From positions 1 through 64,000 of the forward strand of contig JAFUTV010000002.1 in assembly GCA_017484125.1 (NCBI GenBank): a DNA stretch of 64,000 nucleotides, written 5' to 3'. This document shows positions 44,197 through 51,940 of this stretch, one piece after another (the first letter of the stretch is position 1; every line of letters starts with the position of its first letter). The notes beneath the pieces are model-generated. The model had not been told where the DNA came from. It did no database searches and saw only the letters and a program-made list of their open reading frames with translations. Source of the stretch: Bacilli bacterium. Lineage in GTDB: Bacteria; Bacillota_I; Bacilli_A; RF39; UBA660. The position numbers and the translations under genes are program-made.

Positions 44197-44915
44197 GGTC
44201 TTTCTCCACCATCTACTCTAATAATTGAATCATTGATATATGGATGTTGCGCAACATAAAATATCGCAGTTGCAATTTCTTCAGGTTCAGCAAATCTACC
44301 AAGTAGTATTTTATCAGTTTCTCTTTTTCTAAATTCATCAGTTAAATTTTCATTCATTTTTGTATTTACCCAACCAGGACATACAGCATTAACTCTAACA
44401 TATGGTGCATACGCTTTAGCAAAATTTCTAGTTAATGATAAAATTCCTGCCTTAGATGCATCATAGTCAATACTTTCAGGATATTGAGTATCAATTCCAT
44501 TAGTCGATGAAATATTTACAATAGATCCACTCTTGTTATTTAACATTATATTACCAACATATTTAGAAACTAAGTAAGTTCCAATCAAATTTGTATTTAA
44601 TGTTTTTCTAAAGTTTTCAACTGTTTGTTCATTAAAATCAGAATCAATAGCTATACCTGCATTATTAATTAATATATCAATTGTTCCAAATGCTTGCATA
44701 ATTGTATTTACCATTGACTTTACTTGTTCTTCATCTGAAATATCACATTTTATAACTAGTGATCTACCACTATATTGATTAATAGATTCCTGCAAAGCAT
44801 ATGCTTCATCTGCAGAAACACTATAATTAATTACAACATCATGTCCACGAGCTGCAAATTCTTTTATAGTTGCCGCTCCAATACCCCTTGATGAACCAGT
44901 TACTAATACTACCAT
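44193..44915 (-). CDS. Short-chain dehydrogenase/reductase (FabG-like)
   Basis: 240 residues. Rossmann motif TGSSRGIGAATIKEF (about 6-20), NNAGIAID (about 87), catalytic Ser in VNISSTNG and the YDASKAG pair (Tyr and Lys, about 152-156), then CPGWVNTKM and VDGG near the end. It is a cytosolic NAD(P)H oxidoreductase. No fab gene is close, so a role in fatty acid synthesis is not supported. It shares an operon with the PLP enzyme and has its own extended -10 element (TGGTAATAT) at 44940-44948. Confidence 0.9.
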   Translation of the reverse strand: MVVLVTGSSRGIGAATIKEFAARGHDVVINYSVSADEAYALQESINQYSGRSLVIKCDISDEEQVKSMVNTIMQAFGTIDILINNAGIAIDSDFNEQTVENFRKTLNTNLIGTYLVSKYVGNIMLNNKSGSIVNISSTNGIDTQYPESIDYDASKAGILSLTRNFAKAYAPYVRVNAVCPGWVNTKMNENLTDEFRKRETDKILLGRFAEPEEIATAIFYVAQHPYINDSIIRVDGGERP

Positions 44916-44939
44916 ATATTTACCTCACTTCTTATCTAT

Positions 44940-44948
44940 ATATTACCA
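44940..44948 (-). promoter_or_regulatory. Extended -10 promoter of the SDR-PLP operon
   Basis: On the minus strand TGGTAATAT about 25 bp before the SDR start; a good -35 is not seen. It lies past the terminator of the ncRNA. Confidence 0.45.
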
Positions 44949-44983
44949 TTATTTTATCATAAAAAATATAATAAATAAAATGA

Positions 44984-45251
44984 AAAAATATGTTGCCTGT
45001 CAAAACAACATATTTTTAAGTGGAAGAATGAATTATCTAATAAATTGACAGATTCATTAAATAATCTCCTACCTTTGGGGCACTTAATCCCATGTAATTA
45101 CATCCTTAATAGTAGATAAGAACTTAGCATTCACGAGCCAATTATTATTTTTATTAATCAAAATCATTAATAGAAAATAATAAAAATTATTTACTCGCCC
45201 TTGTAGGATGAATCCTACAACAGCCAATATAATAATTACTCTCTATTAAGT
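44984..45251 (-). ncRNA. Structured non-coding RNA candidate of about 265 nt, family not identified
   Basis: The 400 bp between the SDR and DUF5698 genes hold no ORF but a complete transcription unit on the minus strand: TTGACA-17-TATTAT at 45258-45286, a start near 45251, and a strong terminator (AAAAATATGTTG/CAACATATTTTT, 44984-45017). Inside are a perfect hairpin TTGTAGGAT/ATCCTACAA (45201-45220), a 17-bp AU hairpin (45142-45183), CGAG/CTCG able to pair across it, and a GC-richer stretch (GGGATTAAGTGCCCC, AAAGGTAGGAG) unlike the surrounding sequence. No SRP, RNase P, tmRNA or T-box signature is seen. The size fits RNAs such as raiA-type or 6S, but I cannot assign it. Confidence 0.65.
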
Positions 45252-45257
45252 AATTAT

Positions 45258-45286
45258 ATAATACTATAATTATATGTAATTGTCAA
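45258..45286 (-). promoter_or_regulatory. Promoter of the ncRNA candidate
   Basis: On the minus strand TTGACA, 17 bp, TATTAT. Confidence 0.75.
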
Positions 45287-45322
45287 TAATCATGAAATAA
45301 TATGTATGTAAATTAGACATTT

Positions 45323-45826
45323 TTATCTAATATAACCATTAGTTACATATTTAGTTTCACTAACAGTAATAAAGGCATCATTATCATATTTTTTTAATAG
45401 ACTAATAAGGTTATCAACTCTTTTTTTGTTAACTTCAATTATTAACATTTTTTTATCATTTCCATCTAATGTTAATGATGATACTCCAAATCCTGCTTTT
45501 TTTATGTTATTTATTTCATTATTATTAACTTTTGAAGAAATTACTTGAACACCTACGCTGCCTTTAATAAATTTTTTGCTTAAATAAGATCCTACCAATG
45601 TTCCTATAGCATATCCTAAAGAATAAAATATAGCAACTATTATGCTTAAATTAGCACTAGTAAGAGCCTCCCTAGCCACTAAAAACCATATTAGTATTTC
45701 AAAAAAAGCCAAAATAACGGCTTTTAATGTTTTATCTTTTACTAATTCAATTGTTCTAATAACACCTATTGAAACATCTAATATTCTGGCAAAAAATATT
45801 TCAATACAAAGTAGTGCTACATTCAT
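45323..45826 (-). CDS. UPF0316/DUF5698-DUF2179 membrane protein
   Basis: 167 residues from the ATG at 45824-45826 (GGGTGAT at proper distance; a GTG three codons earlier is possible). Three hydrophobic segments in the first about 95 residues with ARILDVSIGVIRTIELV and FFEILIWFLVAREAL, which are conserved in DUF5698 proteins. The soluble C-terminal DUF2179 domain follows, with VGVQVISSK, KMLIIEVNKKRVDNLISLLKKYD and FITVSETKYVTNGYI. DUF2179 domains also end YitT-type proteins. Function is not known. It follows the zinc-ribbon gene with a short gap. Confidence 0.85.
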   Translation of the reverse strand: MNVALLCIEIFFARILDVSIGVIRTIELVKDKTLKAVILAFFEILIWFLVAREALTSANLSIIVAIFYSLGYAIGTLVGSYLSKKFIKGSVGVQVISSKVNNNEINNIKKAGFGVSSLTLDGNDKKMLIIEVNKKRVDNLISLLKKYDNDAFITVSETKYVTNGYIR

Positions 45827-45831
45827 TTTTA

Positions 45832-46101
45832 TCACCCATTTAATAATATGGCTATTAAAATAACTATTAGTACTATAGCTATAATTACTATAATAGCCCC
45901 TATATTAATATGTTCTTCATTTTCTTCAATTTTATACTTTAATTTTTCTTCATTTAGTTTATTTAATCTTTGCATATATGGATTATTATAACCGTTTAGT
46001 TCTTTTCTTCTTTTTAATTGTTCTTCACTCATTAGCATACCACAATGAGGACAAATTGGTGAATTATTAGAAAGGGCATGACCACAGTGTTTACATTTCA
46101 A
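45832..46101 (-). CDS. Zinc-ribbon single-pass membrane protein
   Basis: About 89 residues if the TTG at 46099-46101 is the start, giving MKCKHCGHALSNNSPICPHCG; the GGTGAT just upstream is the local ribosome binding form. GTG codons at 46108-46113 are alternatives. The two CxxC pairs form a zinc ribbon, followed by a charged helix (KRRKELNGYNN...LNEEKLKYKI) and a C-terminal membrane helix (about 65-87). The gene start overlaps or abuts the TrmL stop. Function is unknown. Confidence 0.65.
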   Translation of the reverse strand: MKCKHCGHALSNNSPICPHCGMLMSEEQLKRRKELNGYNNPYMQRLNKLNEEKLKYKIEENEEHINIGAIIVIIAIVLIVILIAILLNG

Positions 46102-46102
46102 T

Positions 46103-46618
46103 TTAATCACCACTTTCTTCAATAAAGTTACTAGATTTATGAGGTTCATCTCTTAAAAGATCTAAATAATCTTGTTGTCTTAATGCTTCATATATCATTA
46201 TAGCAACAGCATTAGATACATTTAATGCTCTAACTTTATCTGTCATAGGAATTCTCATGCACTTATCTATGTATGGTTTTAAAATATTTGTAGGAATTCC
46301 TGTTGATTCCTTTCCAAAGAAAAAATAAATATTTTCTTCTTTATTAGAATAATCAAATGATGTATGTGGTTTATGACCATATCTAGTTAAAAAATAATAA
46401 GTACCTTTATTTTTTGAAAAAAACTCATCTATATTTTCATATACTTCATATTCACAATATTTAATATAATTAACTCCACTTCTTTTTATATATTTTTCAT
46501 CTAATGAAAAACCTAATGGCTTTATTAAATGGAGTTTACTATGAGTAGCAACACATGTTCTCATTATATTACCTGTATTTTGTGGTATTTCTGGTTCAAA
46601 TAAAACTATGTTTAACAT
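46103..46618 (-). CDS. trmL: tRNA (cytidine(34)-2'-O)-methyltransferase TrmL
   Basis: 171 residues of the SPOUT superfamily. The opening LNIVLFEPEIPQNTGNIMRTC, then LHLIKPLGFSLDEKYIKRSG, FFFGKESTGIP and MRIPMTDKVRALNVSNAVAIMIYEALRQ are the standard TrmL motifs, including the trefoil-knot SAM site. It methylates the wobble base of some tRNA-Leu. A short C-terminal extension (LLRDEPHKSSNFIEESGD) differs from the usual family length. Confidence 0.95.
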   Translation of the reverse strand: MLNIVLFEPEIPQNTGNIMRTCVATHSKLHLIKPLGFSLDEKYIKRSGVNYIKYCEYEVYENIDEFFSKNKGTYYFLTRYGHKPHTSFDYSNKEENIYFFFGKESTGIPTNILKPYIDKCMRIPMTDKVRALNVSNAVAIMIYEALRQQDYLDLLRDEPHKSSNFIEESGD

Positions 46619-46635
46619 AAAACCTCCTAGTAAAA

Positions 46636-46664
46636 TAAAGAAATAGTTAAACTATTTCTTTGTT
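46636..46664 (-). terminator. Terminator after the H1-tailed membrane protein gene
   Basis: Near-perfect palindrome AAAGAAATAGTT/AACTATTTCTTT followed on the minus strand by ATTTTACT. It overlaps the last codons of the gene. Confidence 0.6.
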
Positions 46665-47548
46665 TTAAAATTATTTATATCAAGAAGATTTTGAAAATCA
46701 CCTATGGTAATTAAATTATTATCTTCTCTTGTAATTATATTTTCTCTTCTAACGATATTATCATTATTTACATAAATAATTGTAGGTAACTTAGTTACTA
46801 GCACATCAGTATATCCTAAATATTTATTAGTTAATTCTAAACGATTATCATAATCTTTAATAGCATCTAAACTTACATAATAAAATTTATCTTTTAATCC
46901 ATATTTATCTATTACATTTTCTAATTCTTTTTCAAACGTATTAATTAACGAATTATTAGAGTAAGATAAATATATAAAATAATTCCCATTAAAATTACTA
47001 AACTTTGTTCTAGCATCTCTAATATCTATAATATTACTTTCTTTTAATACTTGTTTTGATACTATATAAGAATCAGTATCTACTTTATTAGGTTTAGCAT
47101 TAATTAATGAATCAATAAATCCAATAACTAATAACACAATTATTATTGTATAAGTCATTATAATAATACTTCTTAATACTAAATCTTTATTTGTGTTAGA
47201 TTCTTCAACTTTAACTTCTGGAGCTATTTCTTTAGCAACACTACTTTCAATTATTCTTGAAGTAGTTACTTCTTTTGGTTCAGCTATAGTTTCCTTTTTT
47301 TTGACAACCTTTTTTGATGTTGTTTTCTTTGCTGGTGCTTTTACACTTGCAGTCTTTTTCGCTGAAGACTTAGCAACAGTTTTAGTTGTTGGTTTAGTTG
47401 TCACTTTTTTAGTAGTTGTTTTTTTTGCAGCTGTAGCAGTTTTTGTAACAACTCTTTTTGCAGCACTAGTTTTTGTAGTGCTTGCTTTCTTTGCAGTTTC
47501 TTTCTTCACACTTGTTTTTTTTGCTTTACTTTCTTCCTTCATTTTCAA
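46652..47548 (-). CDS. Membrane protein with histone H1-like cytosolic tail and outer thioredoxin-like domain
   Basis: 298 residues. Residues 1-90 consist almost only of Lys, Ala, Thr, Val and Ser in AKKTT/VKK-type repeats, as in histone H1 C-terminal tails and bacterial H1-like proteins. An acidic stretch (about 90-120) leads to one membrane helix (about 125-147). The outside domain (about 150-298) looks thioredoxin-like (NFNGNYFIYLSYSN..., LVTKLPTIIYVNND with a cis-Pro-like KLPT) but has no CxxC. The tail should bind DNA or RNA at the inner face of the membrane. The domain outside may sense or bind something. Both functions are inferences. Confidence 0.65.
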   Translation of the reverse strand: MKMKEESKAKKTSVKKETAKKASTTKTSAAKRVVTKTATAAKKTTTKKVTTKPTTKTVAKSSAKKTASVKAPAKKTTSKKVVKKKETIAEPKEVTTSRIIESSVAKEIAPEVKVEESNTNKDLVLRSIIIMTYTIIIVLLVIGFIDSLINAKPNKVDTDSYIVSKQVLKESNIIDIRDARTKFSNFNGNYFIYLSYSNNSLINTFEKELENVIDKYGLKDKFYYVSLDAIKDYDNRLELTNKYLGYTDVLVTKLPTIIYVNNDNIVRRENIITREDNNLITIGDFQNLLDINNFKTKK

Positions 47549-47667
47549 CCCTTACTTTCTTATGTTTATTTTATCATAACAAATAAAAAAAGTACAATAA
47601 AAAATAGGTAAAAGAACTAGGTACATTTATCTAATAAACATATTTTAATAAAGAAAGGATGATATGT

Positions 47668-48123
47668 ATGTTATTTGATAATGGATTTGATGTAGATTTA
47701 TATATGAAAAATATTAGTAATCTTAAAAATAATGATTATTTATATAATAATGATAATTCAAATAAAATAGTTAGTGATAAAATAGGTCTTCAAAAAGGAA
47801 ATATGTTTAAGGATGAGTATCTATCATATAAGGGAATATCACCAGATATAATTGAAGCAAAAACAGAAAAAGATGCATTAATGTTAAAAATATATGAAAC
47901 ATGTTTTGCAATTACTGACTTAGGATTATATTTAGATTTACATCCAAATGATTCTTATATGTATGAAGTATATCAAAATTATGTAAGTAATTTTGAAAAA
48001 TGCAAAGATATGTTTGAAAAAAACTATGGCCCTATTAATAATACATTTGTTGATAGTAGTAATTATGAATGGATTAAAAATCCATGGCCATGGGATAAAG
48101 ATGGAGGTACTAAATATGTTTAA
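47668..48123 (+). CDS. CotJA-CotJB-like spore coat protein (fused)
   Basis: 151 residues from the ATG at 47668 (AAAGGATGAT upstream). The C-terminal half is clearly CotJB: ALMLKIYETCFAITDLGLYLDLHPNDSYM, then FEKNYGPI and the tryptophan-rich ending EWIKNPWPWDKDGG. The N-terminal half (about 20-60) has IGLQKGNMFKDEYLSYKG, which matches the short CotJA motif (EGxxxGTxFPELxxPY) in reduced form. The two are separate genes in Bacillus. It overlaps cotJC by 8 bp. In Bacillus these are coat components made in the mother cell; here they may only accompany the CotJC enzyme. Confidence 0.75.
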   Translation: MLFDNGFDVDLYMKNISNLKNNDYLYNNDNSNKIVSDKIGLQKGNMFKDEYLSYKGISPDIIEAKTEKDALMLKIYETCFAITDLGLYLDLHPNDSYMYEVYQNYVSNFEKCKDMFEKNYGPINNTFVDSSNYEWIKNPWPWDKDGGTKYV

Positions 48124-48676
48124 ATATGAAAAAAAGTTAGAGTATCCAGTAAACATCACTAAAAAAAATTTAGAAATGGCTAAGTATATATTAACTGGTC
48201 TTGGAGGTTCGGCAGGTGAACTTGCTGCAGCAACAAGATATTATATTCAAAGTTTTTCAATGCCAGATGAAAGAGGCAAAGCTCTACTTATTGATATAGC
48301 AACTGAAGAGCTTGCTCATGTTGAAATTATTTCTACAATGTTTAGACAATTAGTTAAGGATGCTACACCAGAAGAATTAAAATCATATAATTTAGGAGAC
48401 TATTATACCGAACATGGTAAAGGTGTTTATCCAGTAAATGCAAGTGGCATGCCATTTACTGCAACATATATTCAATCAACAGGAAATCCTGTAGTTGATC
48501 TTGCTGAAGATATGGCTGCTGAAGAAAAAGCAAGAGCATCTTATGAAAGTCTGATTGATTTAACAGATAATCCTGAAATACTAAATCCACTGCTATTTTT
48601 AAGACAAAGAGAAGTTGTTCATTATAATAGATTTAAAGAATTATATGAAGATTATAAAAATAAATATAAATTATAA
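48116..48676 (+). CDS. cotJC: CotJC, manganese-catalase-like protein
   Basis: 186 residues from the ATG at 48116, with GGAGGTACTAAAT just before it; longer readings run through the CotJB gene in another frame. The ferritin-like diiron/dimanganese ligands are visible: GELAAATRYYIQS, TEELAHVEI, DMAAEEKARASYESL and REVVHYNRF. It would break down hydrogen peroxide. Gene order CotJAB-CotJC agrees with Bacillus. The family is also found in non-sporulating gut bacteria, so an oxidative stress role is equally likely. Confidence 0.95.
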   Translation: MFKYEKKLEYPVNITKKNLEMAKYILTGLGGSAGELAAATRYYIQSFSMPDERGKALLIDIATEELAHVEIISTMFRQLVKDATPEELKSYNLGDYYTEHGKGVYPVNASGMPFTATYIQSTGNPVVDLAEDMAAEEKARASYESLIDLTDNPEILNPLLFLRQREVVHYNRFKELYEDYKNKYKL

Positions 48677-48702
48677 AAAATCGATTATATCGATTTTTTA
48701 AT
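48674..48702. terminator. Bidirectional terminator
   Basis: Stem AAAAAATCGA/TCGATTTTTT with loop TTATA between convergent genes. Confidence 0.85.
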
Positions 48703-49335
48703 TTTTTTTATTGCATCAATTGGCTTTTTATATGTTAATCTTTTTGATAGTTCATTACTTAAAGACAAATTATTTCTTAAATCTATATTAAATATTTTTA
48801 ATATTGCTAAGTAATAATCTTCATCATATTTTTTACAACAGTTAACATATAAATTTTTTATATAGCTTAATAATCTAATTTTATTACCTAATACAAAATC
48901 TTCATAAGATCTTTTATTATCTATTTGATATGAATCTGGATCAATTATAACAATATTATCTTTTTGAGTAATCATGTTAAAAGCATGTGTATCACACATT
49001 AATATTTTTGATTGATTAAAAATATCTACTAGTTTTTCTAAATCTCTTAAATTATCTAAAGTATAAGAAGTATCCTTTTCTGTAATTTTAATATCATCAG
49101 ATTTAACATATTTATATGTATATCCTACAACATAATCATTAATAATACGAATTTTTAATAAACTAAGAAAATTTTTATGGTTTATTTCTTTTAAAATATC
49201 AAATAATTCTTTATCCACTTTCATACTAATTGGTGTATCAACAAAATATTTTTTATATACTATATTATTTTTCTTTTTAATTGAAGCAGTAGTTCCTCTA
49301 GAAAATTCTTTATAAAATAATTCCACTGTTATCAC
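48685..49335 (-). CDS. Small kinase-like protein (degenerate protein/aminoglycoside kinase fold)
   Basis: 216 residues. The catalytic region LMCDTHAFNMITQKDNIVIIDPDSYQ (about 113-138) follows the pattern of kinase catalytic loop and Mg loop: D-x-H-x-x-N in place of HRDxxxxN and DPD in place of DFG. The N-lobe is short; YKKYFVDTP could hold the ATP lysine. The C-lobe (about 140-216) is brief. It is therefore a minimal kinase-like protein; whether it phosphorylates protein, a small molecule or nothing is open. It has its own transcription unit. Confidence 0.55.
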   Translation of the reverse strand: MITVELFYKEFSRGTTASIKKKNNIVYKKYFVDTPISMKVDKELFDILKEINHKNFLSLLKIRIINDYVVGYTYKYVKSDDIKITEKDTSYTLDNLRDLEKLVDIFNQSKILMCDTHAFNMITQKDNIVIIDPDSYQIDNKRSYEDFVLGNKIRLLSYIKNLYVNCCKKYDEDYYLAILKIFNIDLRNNLSLSNELSKRLTYKKPIDAIKKIKKSI

Positions 49336-49380
49336 TCACTTAAAATATGAAAGGTATTATATCATTCTATACAAATTGTG

Positions 49381-51885
49381 TCAAATTGACTCTAGTCTTT
49401 TTTTACTCTTTAACTTTATAAAAAAATTAATTGGAATAACACTAATAGATACTAAAATTACAAATACAAGTTCATTAAATGTTAATCCATATGTTCTAAA
49501 TAAATCTTTACCATAATATATTAAATATATTTGAATTATTAATATAATAGAAAATATCACAATAAATACTTTATTTTTTAAAATATTTGCAAAAATATTA
49601 AGTCTTGGTGTTCTAGCATTAAAAGCATTAAATATACCCATAAAAATAAATAAAGCAAAGTAAGCAGTCAATATATATTTTTCTTCATTTCTAATTAAAA
49701 ATCTAAATAATGGTAGTTTTAAAAATAATATACCTACTACAGCACTATACATACCCATGAATAATATTTGTTTATACATATATTTGTTAATTATTTTAGT
49801 TTTATTAGTCTTTGGTTTTTCTTGCATATATTCTAAAAGTGGTGCTTCATAAGAGAATGCTACACCTGCTAAAGTATCCATAATCATATTTATCCATAGC
49901 ATCTGAATTATTGTAACTGGTGTAGCTATGTTAATTATTGGTCCAACTATTGCCATAATCATTGCACTTAAATTTACAGTTAATTGAAAAATAATAAACT
50001 TTCTTATACTTTTAAATATAGTTCTTCCATAAAGAACTGCATTAGTAATAGATTTTATATTATCATCTAATATAACAATATCACTAGCTTCTTTTGCAAC
50101 TTCAGAACCAGATCCAATAGCAAATCCTACATTAGCTTTTTTTAATGCAACTGCATCATTTACACCATCTCCACACATACCTACTATTAAATTTTCCTGT
50201 TCTAAAATATTAACTAATCTACTTTTATCTTGTGGTAAAGCTCGAGCTAATACTTTAAGATGTGGATAAATATTTACTATTTCTTCATCACTTAACTTTG
50301 AAAACTCACTACTATCTATTGCAATATCTTTGCTATCACTAATGATATTTGTTTCCTTTGCTATAGATACTGCAGTATTTAAAGCATCTCCTGTAACCAT
50401 TATAGTTTGAATTTTAGCTTGATTCATTAAATTTATAGCATCCTTAGAACTCTCTCTAATCTTATCTTTTATTAAAATCAAACCAATAAACGTTAAATTA
50501 TTTATGCTTTTAGTATTAATATAATCTAAAGAAGAACATAACATTAATACTCTTACTCCTAATTTGGAATAACTATCTATTTTATCTTCAATTTTATTTT
50601 TACTATATAATACTTTTTTATCTCCATTAGCATCTAAATAATAATTACATTTATCAAGTAACACTTCACTAGCTCCCTTAATATAAGTGATATCATTATC
50701 TAATGTAGCTAAAGAATACTTTTTGTTACTATCAAATATTTCTTTGTATATAACTTTTCTTGAATTATCAAAATTAGCAAATGATAATAATGCTCTATCA
50801 GTAGAATTTCCCCCAATTGCATTTCCATTACTATTTATCATTGAAGAATTGTTATATAAAATATTATTATTTACTTCATTTTTTAAATTATTATTTAATT
50901 GTTCTAAATTATTATATTCTTTTTCATAAGTAACTATTTTATAGACATTAAGTTTTCCTTCAGTTAAAGTACCAGTTTTATCAGTAAGTAATATATTTAG
51001 ATTACCAGATGTTTCTATTCCTACTAGTTTTCTAACTAATACATTATTTTTCATCATTTTTTTCATATTAGAAGAAAGAACTAGTGTTATCATCATAGGA
51101 AGTCCTTCTGGAACACTTACTACGACTACAGTTACTGATAAAGTCAAAGCATACAATATATTACTAAAACTATAATCTTTAGATGTAAACAAATAAACAA
51201 TAAATACAAATAAAGCACCAATATATCCAAGTATCGATATAATCCTAGCTAATTGGGTTAATCGAATTTTTAGAGGGCTTATTGGACTATCTTCTTGAAT
51301 ATCTTTAGCCATCTTTCCAATTATTGTATTATCTCCGACAGCACTAACCTTCATCTTAGCTTCACCATCAAATACAATTGTTGAAGAATAAATAAAATCA
51401 TCTTTTATTTTCTTTTTTTCTTTTGCCTCACCGTTTATAGTGGATTCATTAACTAATACTTCACCTTGAATTATTATTCCATCAGCAACTATTTTATCAC
51501 CTGAAGATAAAATAATAATATCATCTTTTACTACATCAACACTATCAATTTCTCTTATTTGATTTTCTCTAATAACCTTTACTTTTATATTAGAAGTTGT
51601 ATTTTCTAAATTTTCAAATGCACTATCACTTCCATATTCAGATATAGCTGATATTATTGAAGAACTTAAAATGGCAACTAATATACCTATAGTTTCAAAC
51701 CAATCAAAATCTCTAAATAAAAATATTATCTTAATTATTAAAACAATTAATAATATCTTTATTATAGGATCTGATAATGTTTCTAGAACTAGTTTAAAAA
51801 AAGATTTTCTTTTTAATTTAGTATATGTATTACTTCCATATTTTTTTCTATTACTTTGTACTTCTATATCTGTTAGTCCAATCAT
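49381..51885 (-). CDS. P-type Ca2+-transporting ATPase (PMCA/IIB-like)
   Basis: 834 residues from the ATG at 51883-51885 (GGGTG in front). Landmarks are TINGEAKEKK (actuator, with A replacing the usual S in TGES), VPEGLPMMITLVLS (M4 Ca2+ site), ILLTDKTGTLTEG (phosphorylated Asp near 303), MVTGDALNTA and MCGDGVNDAVALKKANVGFAIG. Ten hydrophobic segments are predicted. The TINGEAK rather than TGES change keeps the catalytic Glu. It exports Ca2+ from the cytosol. The gene start lies inside the terminator hairpin of the ABC transporter gene upstream. Confidence 0.93.
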   Translation of the reverse strand: MIGLTDIEVQSNRKKYGSNTYTKLKRKSFFKLVLETLSDPIIKILLIVLIIKIIFLFRDFDWFETIGILVAILSSSIISAISEYGSDSAFENLENTTSNIKVKVIRENQIREIDSVDVVKDDIIILSSGDKIVADGIIIQGEVLVNESTINGEAKEKKKIKDDFIYSSTIVFDGEAKMKVSAVGDNTIIGKMAKDIQEDSPISPLKIRLTQLARIISILGYIGALFVFIVYLFTSKDYSFSNILYALTLSVTVVVVSVPEGLPMMITLVLSSNMKKMMKNNVLVRKLVGIETSGNLNILLTDKTGTLTEGKLNVYKIVTYEKEYNNLEQLNNNLKNEVNNNILYNNSSMINSNGNAIGGNSTDRALLSFANFDNSRKVIYKEIFDSNKKYSLATLDNDITYIKGASEVLLDKCNYYLDANGDKKVLYSKNKIEDKIDSYSKLGVRVLMLCSSLDYINTKSINNLTFIGLILIKDKIRESSKDAINLMNQAKIQTIMVTGDALNTAVSIAKETNIISDSKDIAIDSSEFSKLSDEEIVNIYPHLKVLARALPQDKSRLVNILEQENLIVGMCGDGVNDAVALKKANVGFAIGSGSEVAKEASDIVILDDNIKSITNAVLYGRTIFKSIRKFIIFQLTVNLSAMIMAIVGPIINIATPVTIIQMLWINMIMDTLAGVAFSYEAPLLEYMQEKPKTNKTKIINKYMYKQILFMGMYSAVVGILFLKLPLFRFLIRNEEKYILTAYFALFIFMGIFNAFNARTPRLNIFANILKNKVFIVIFSIILIIQIYLIYYGKDLFRTYGLTFNELVFVILVSISVIPINFFIKLKSKKRLESI

Positions 51886-51918
51886 AAAAACACCCATTCA
51901 ATTATATGAATGAGTGTT
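51886..51918 (-). terminator. Terminator of the ABC transporter gene, overlapping the Ca2+ ATPase leader
   Basis: On the minus strand AACACTCATTCA and TGAATGGGTGTT pair over 12 bases (one G-U wobble) with loop TATAAT, then TTT. The 3' arm contains the GGGTG ribosome binding site and ends at the ATPase start codon. The plus strand would have a C-A mismatch, so it is a minus-strand RNA structure. Confidence 0.8.
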
Positions 51919-51940
51919 TCAAAAATTGCATTATATTTTA

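Noticed and set aside
44984-45251. T-box, SRP RNA, tmRNA or RNase P RNA as identity of the ncRNA
   Set aside because: No GGTGG T-box sequence, no GGAAG-type SRP loop, no tag reading frame or tRNA-like ends, no conserved RNase P core; a terminator also separates it from the next gene.
47193-47579. A plus-strand hydrophobic ORF of 128 codons
   Set aside because: It is the reverse reading of the Lys/Ala/Thr repeats of the H1-like tail; hydrophobicity follows from the repeat codons.
47993-48115. A longer start for the CotJC gene
   Set aside because: The extra 41 residues overlap the CotJB coding sequence in another frame, and a proper GGAGG site stands before the ATG at 48116.
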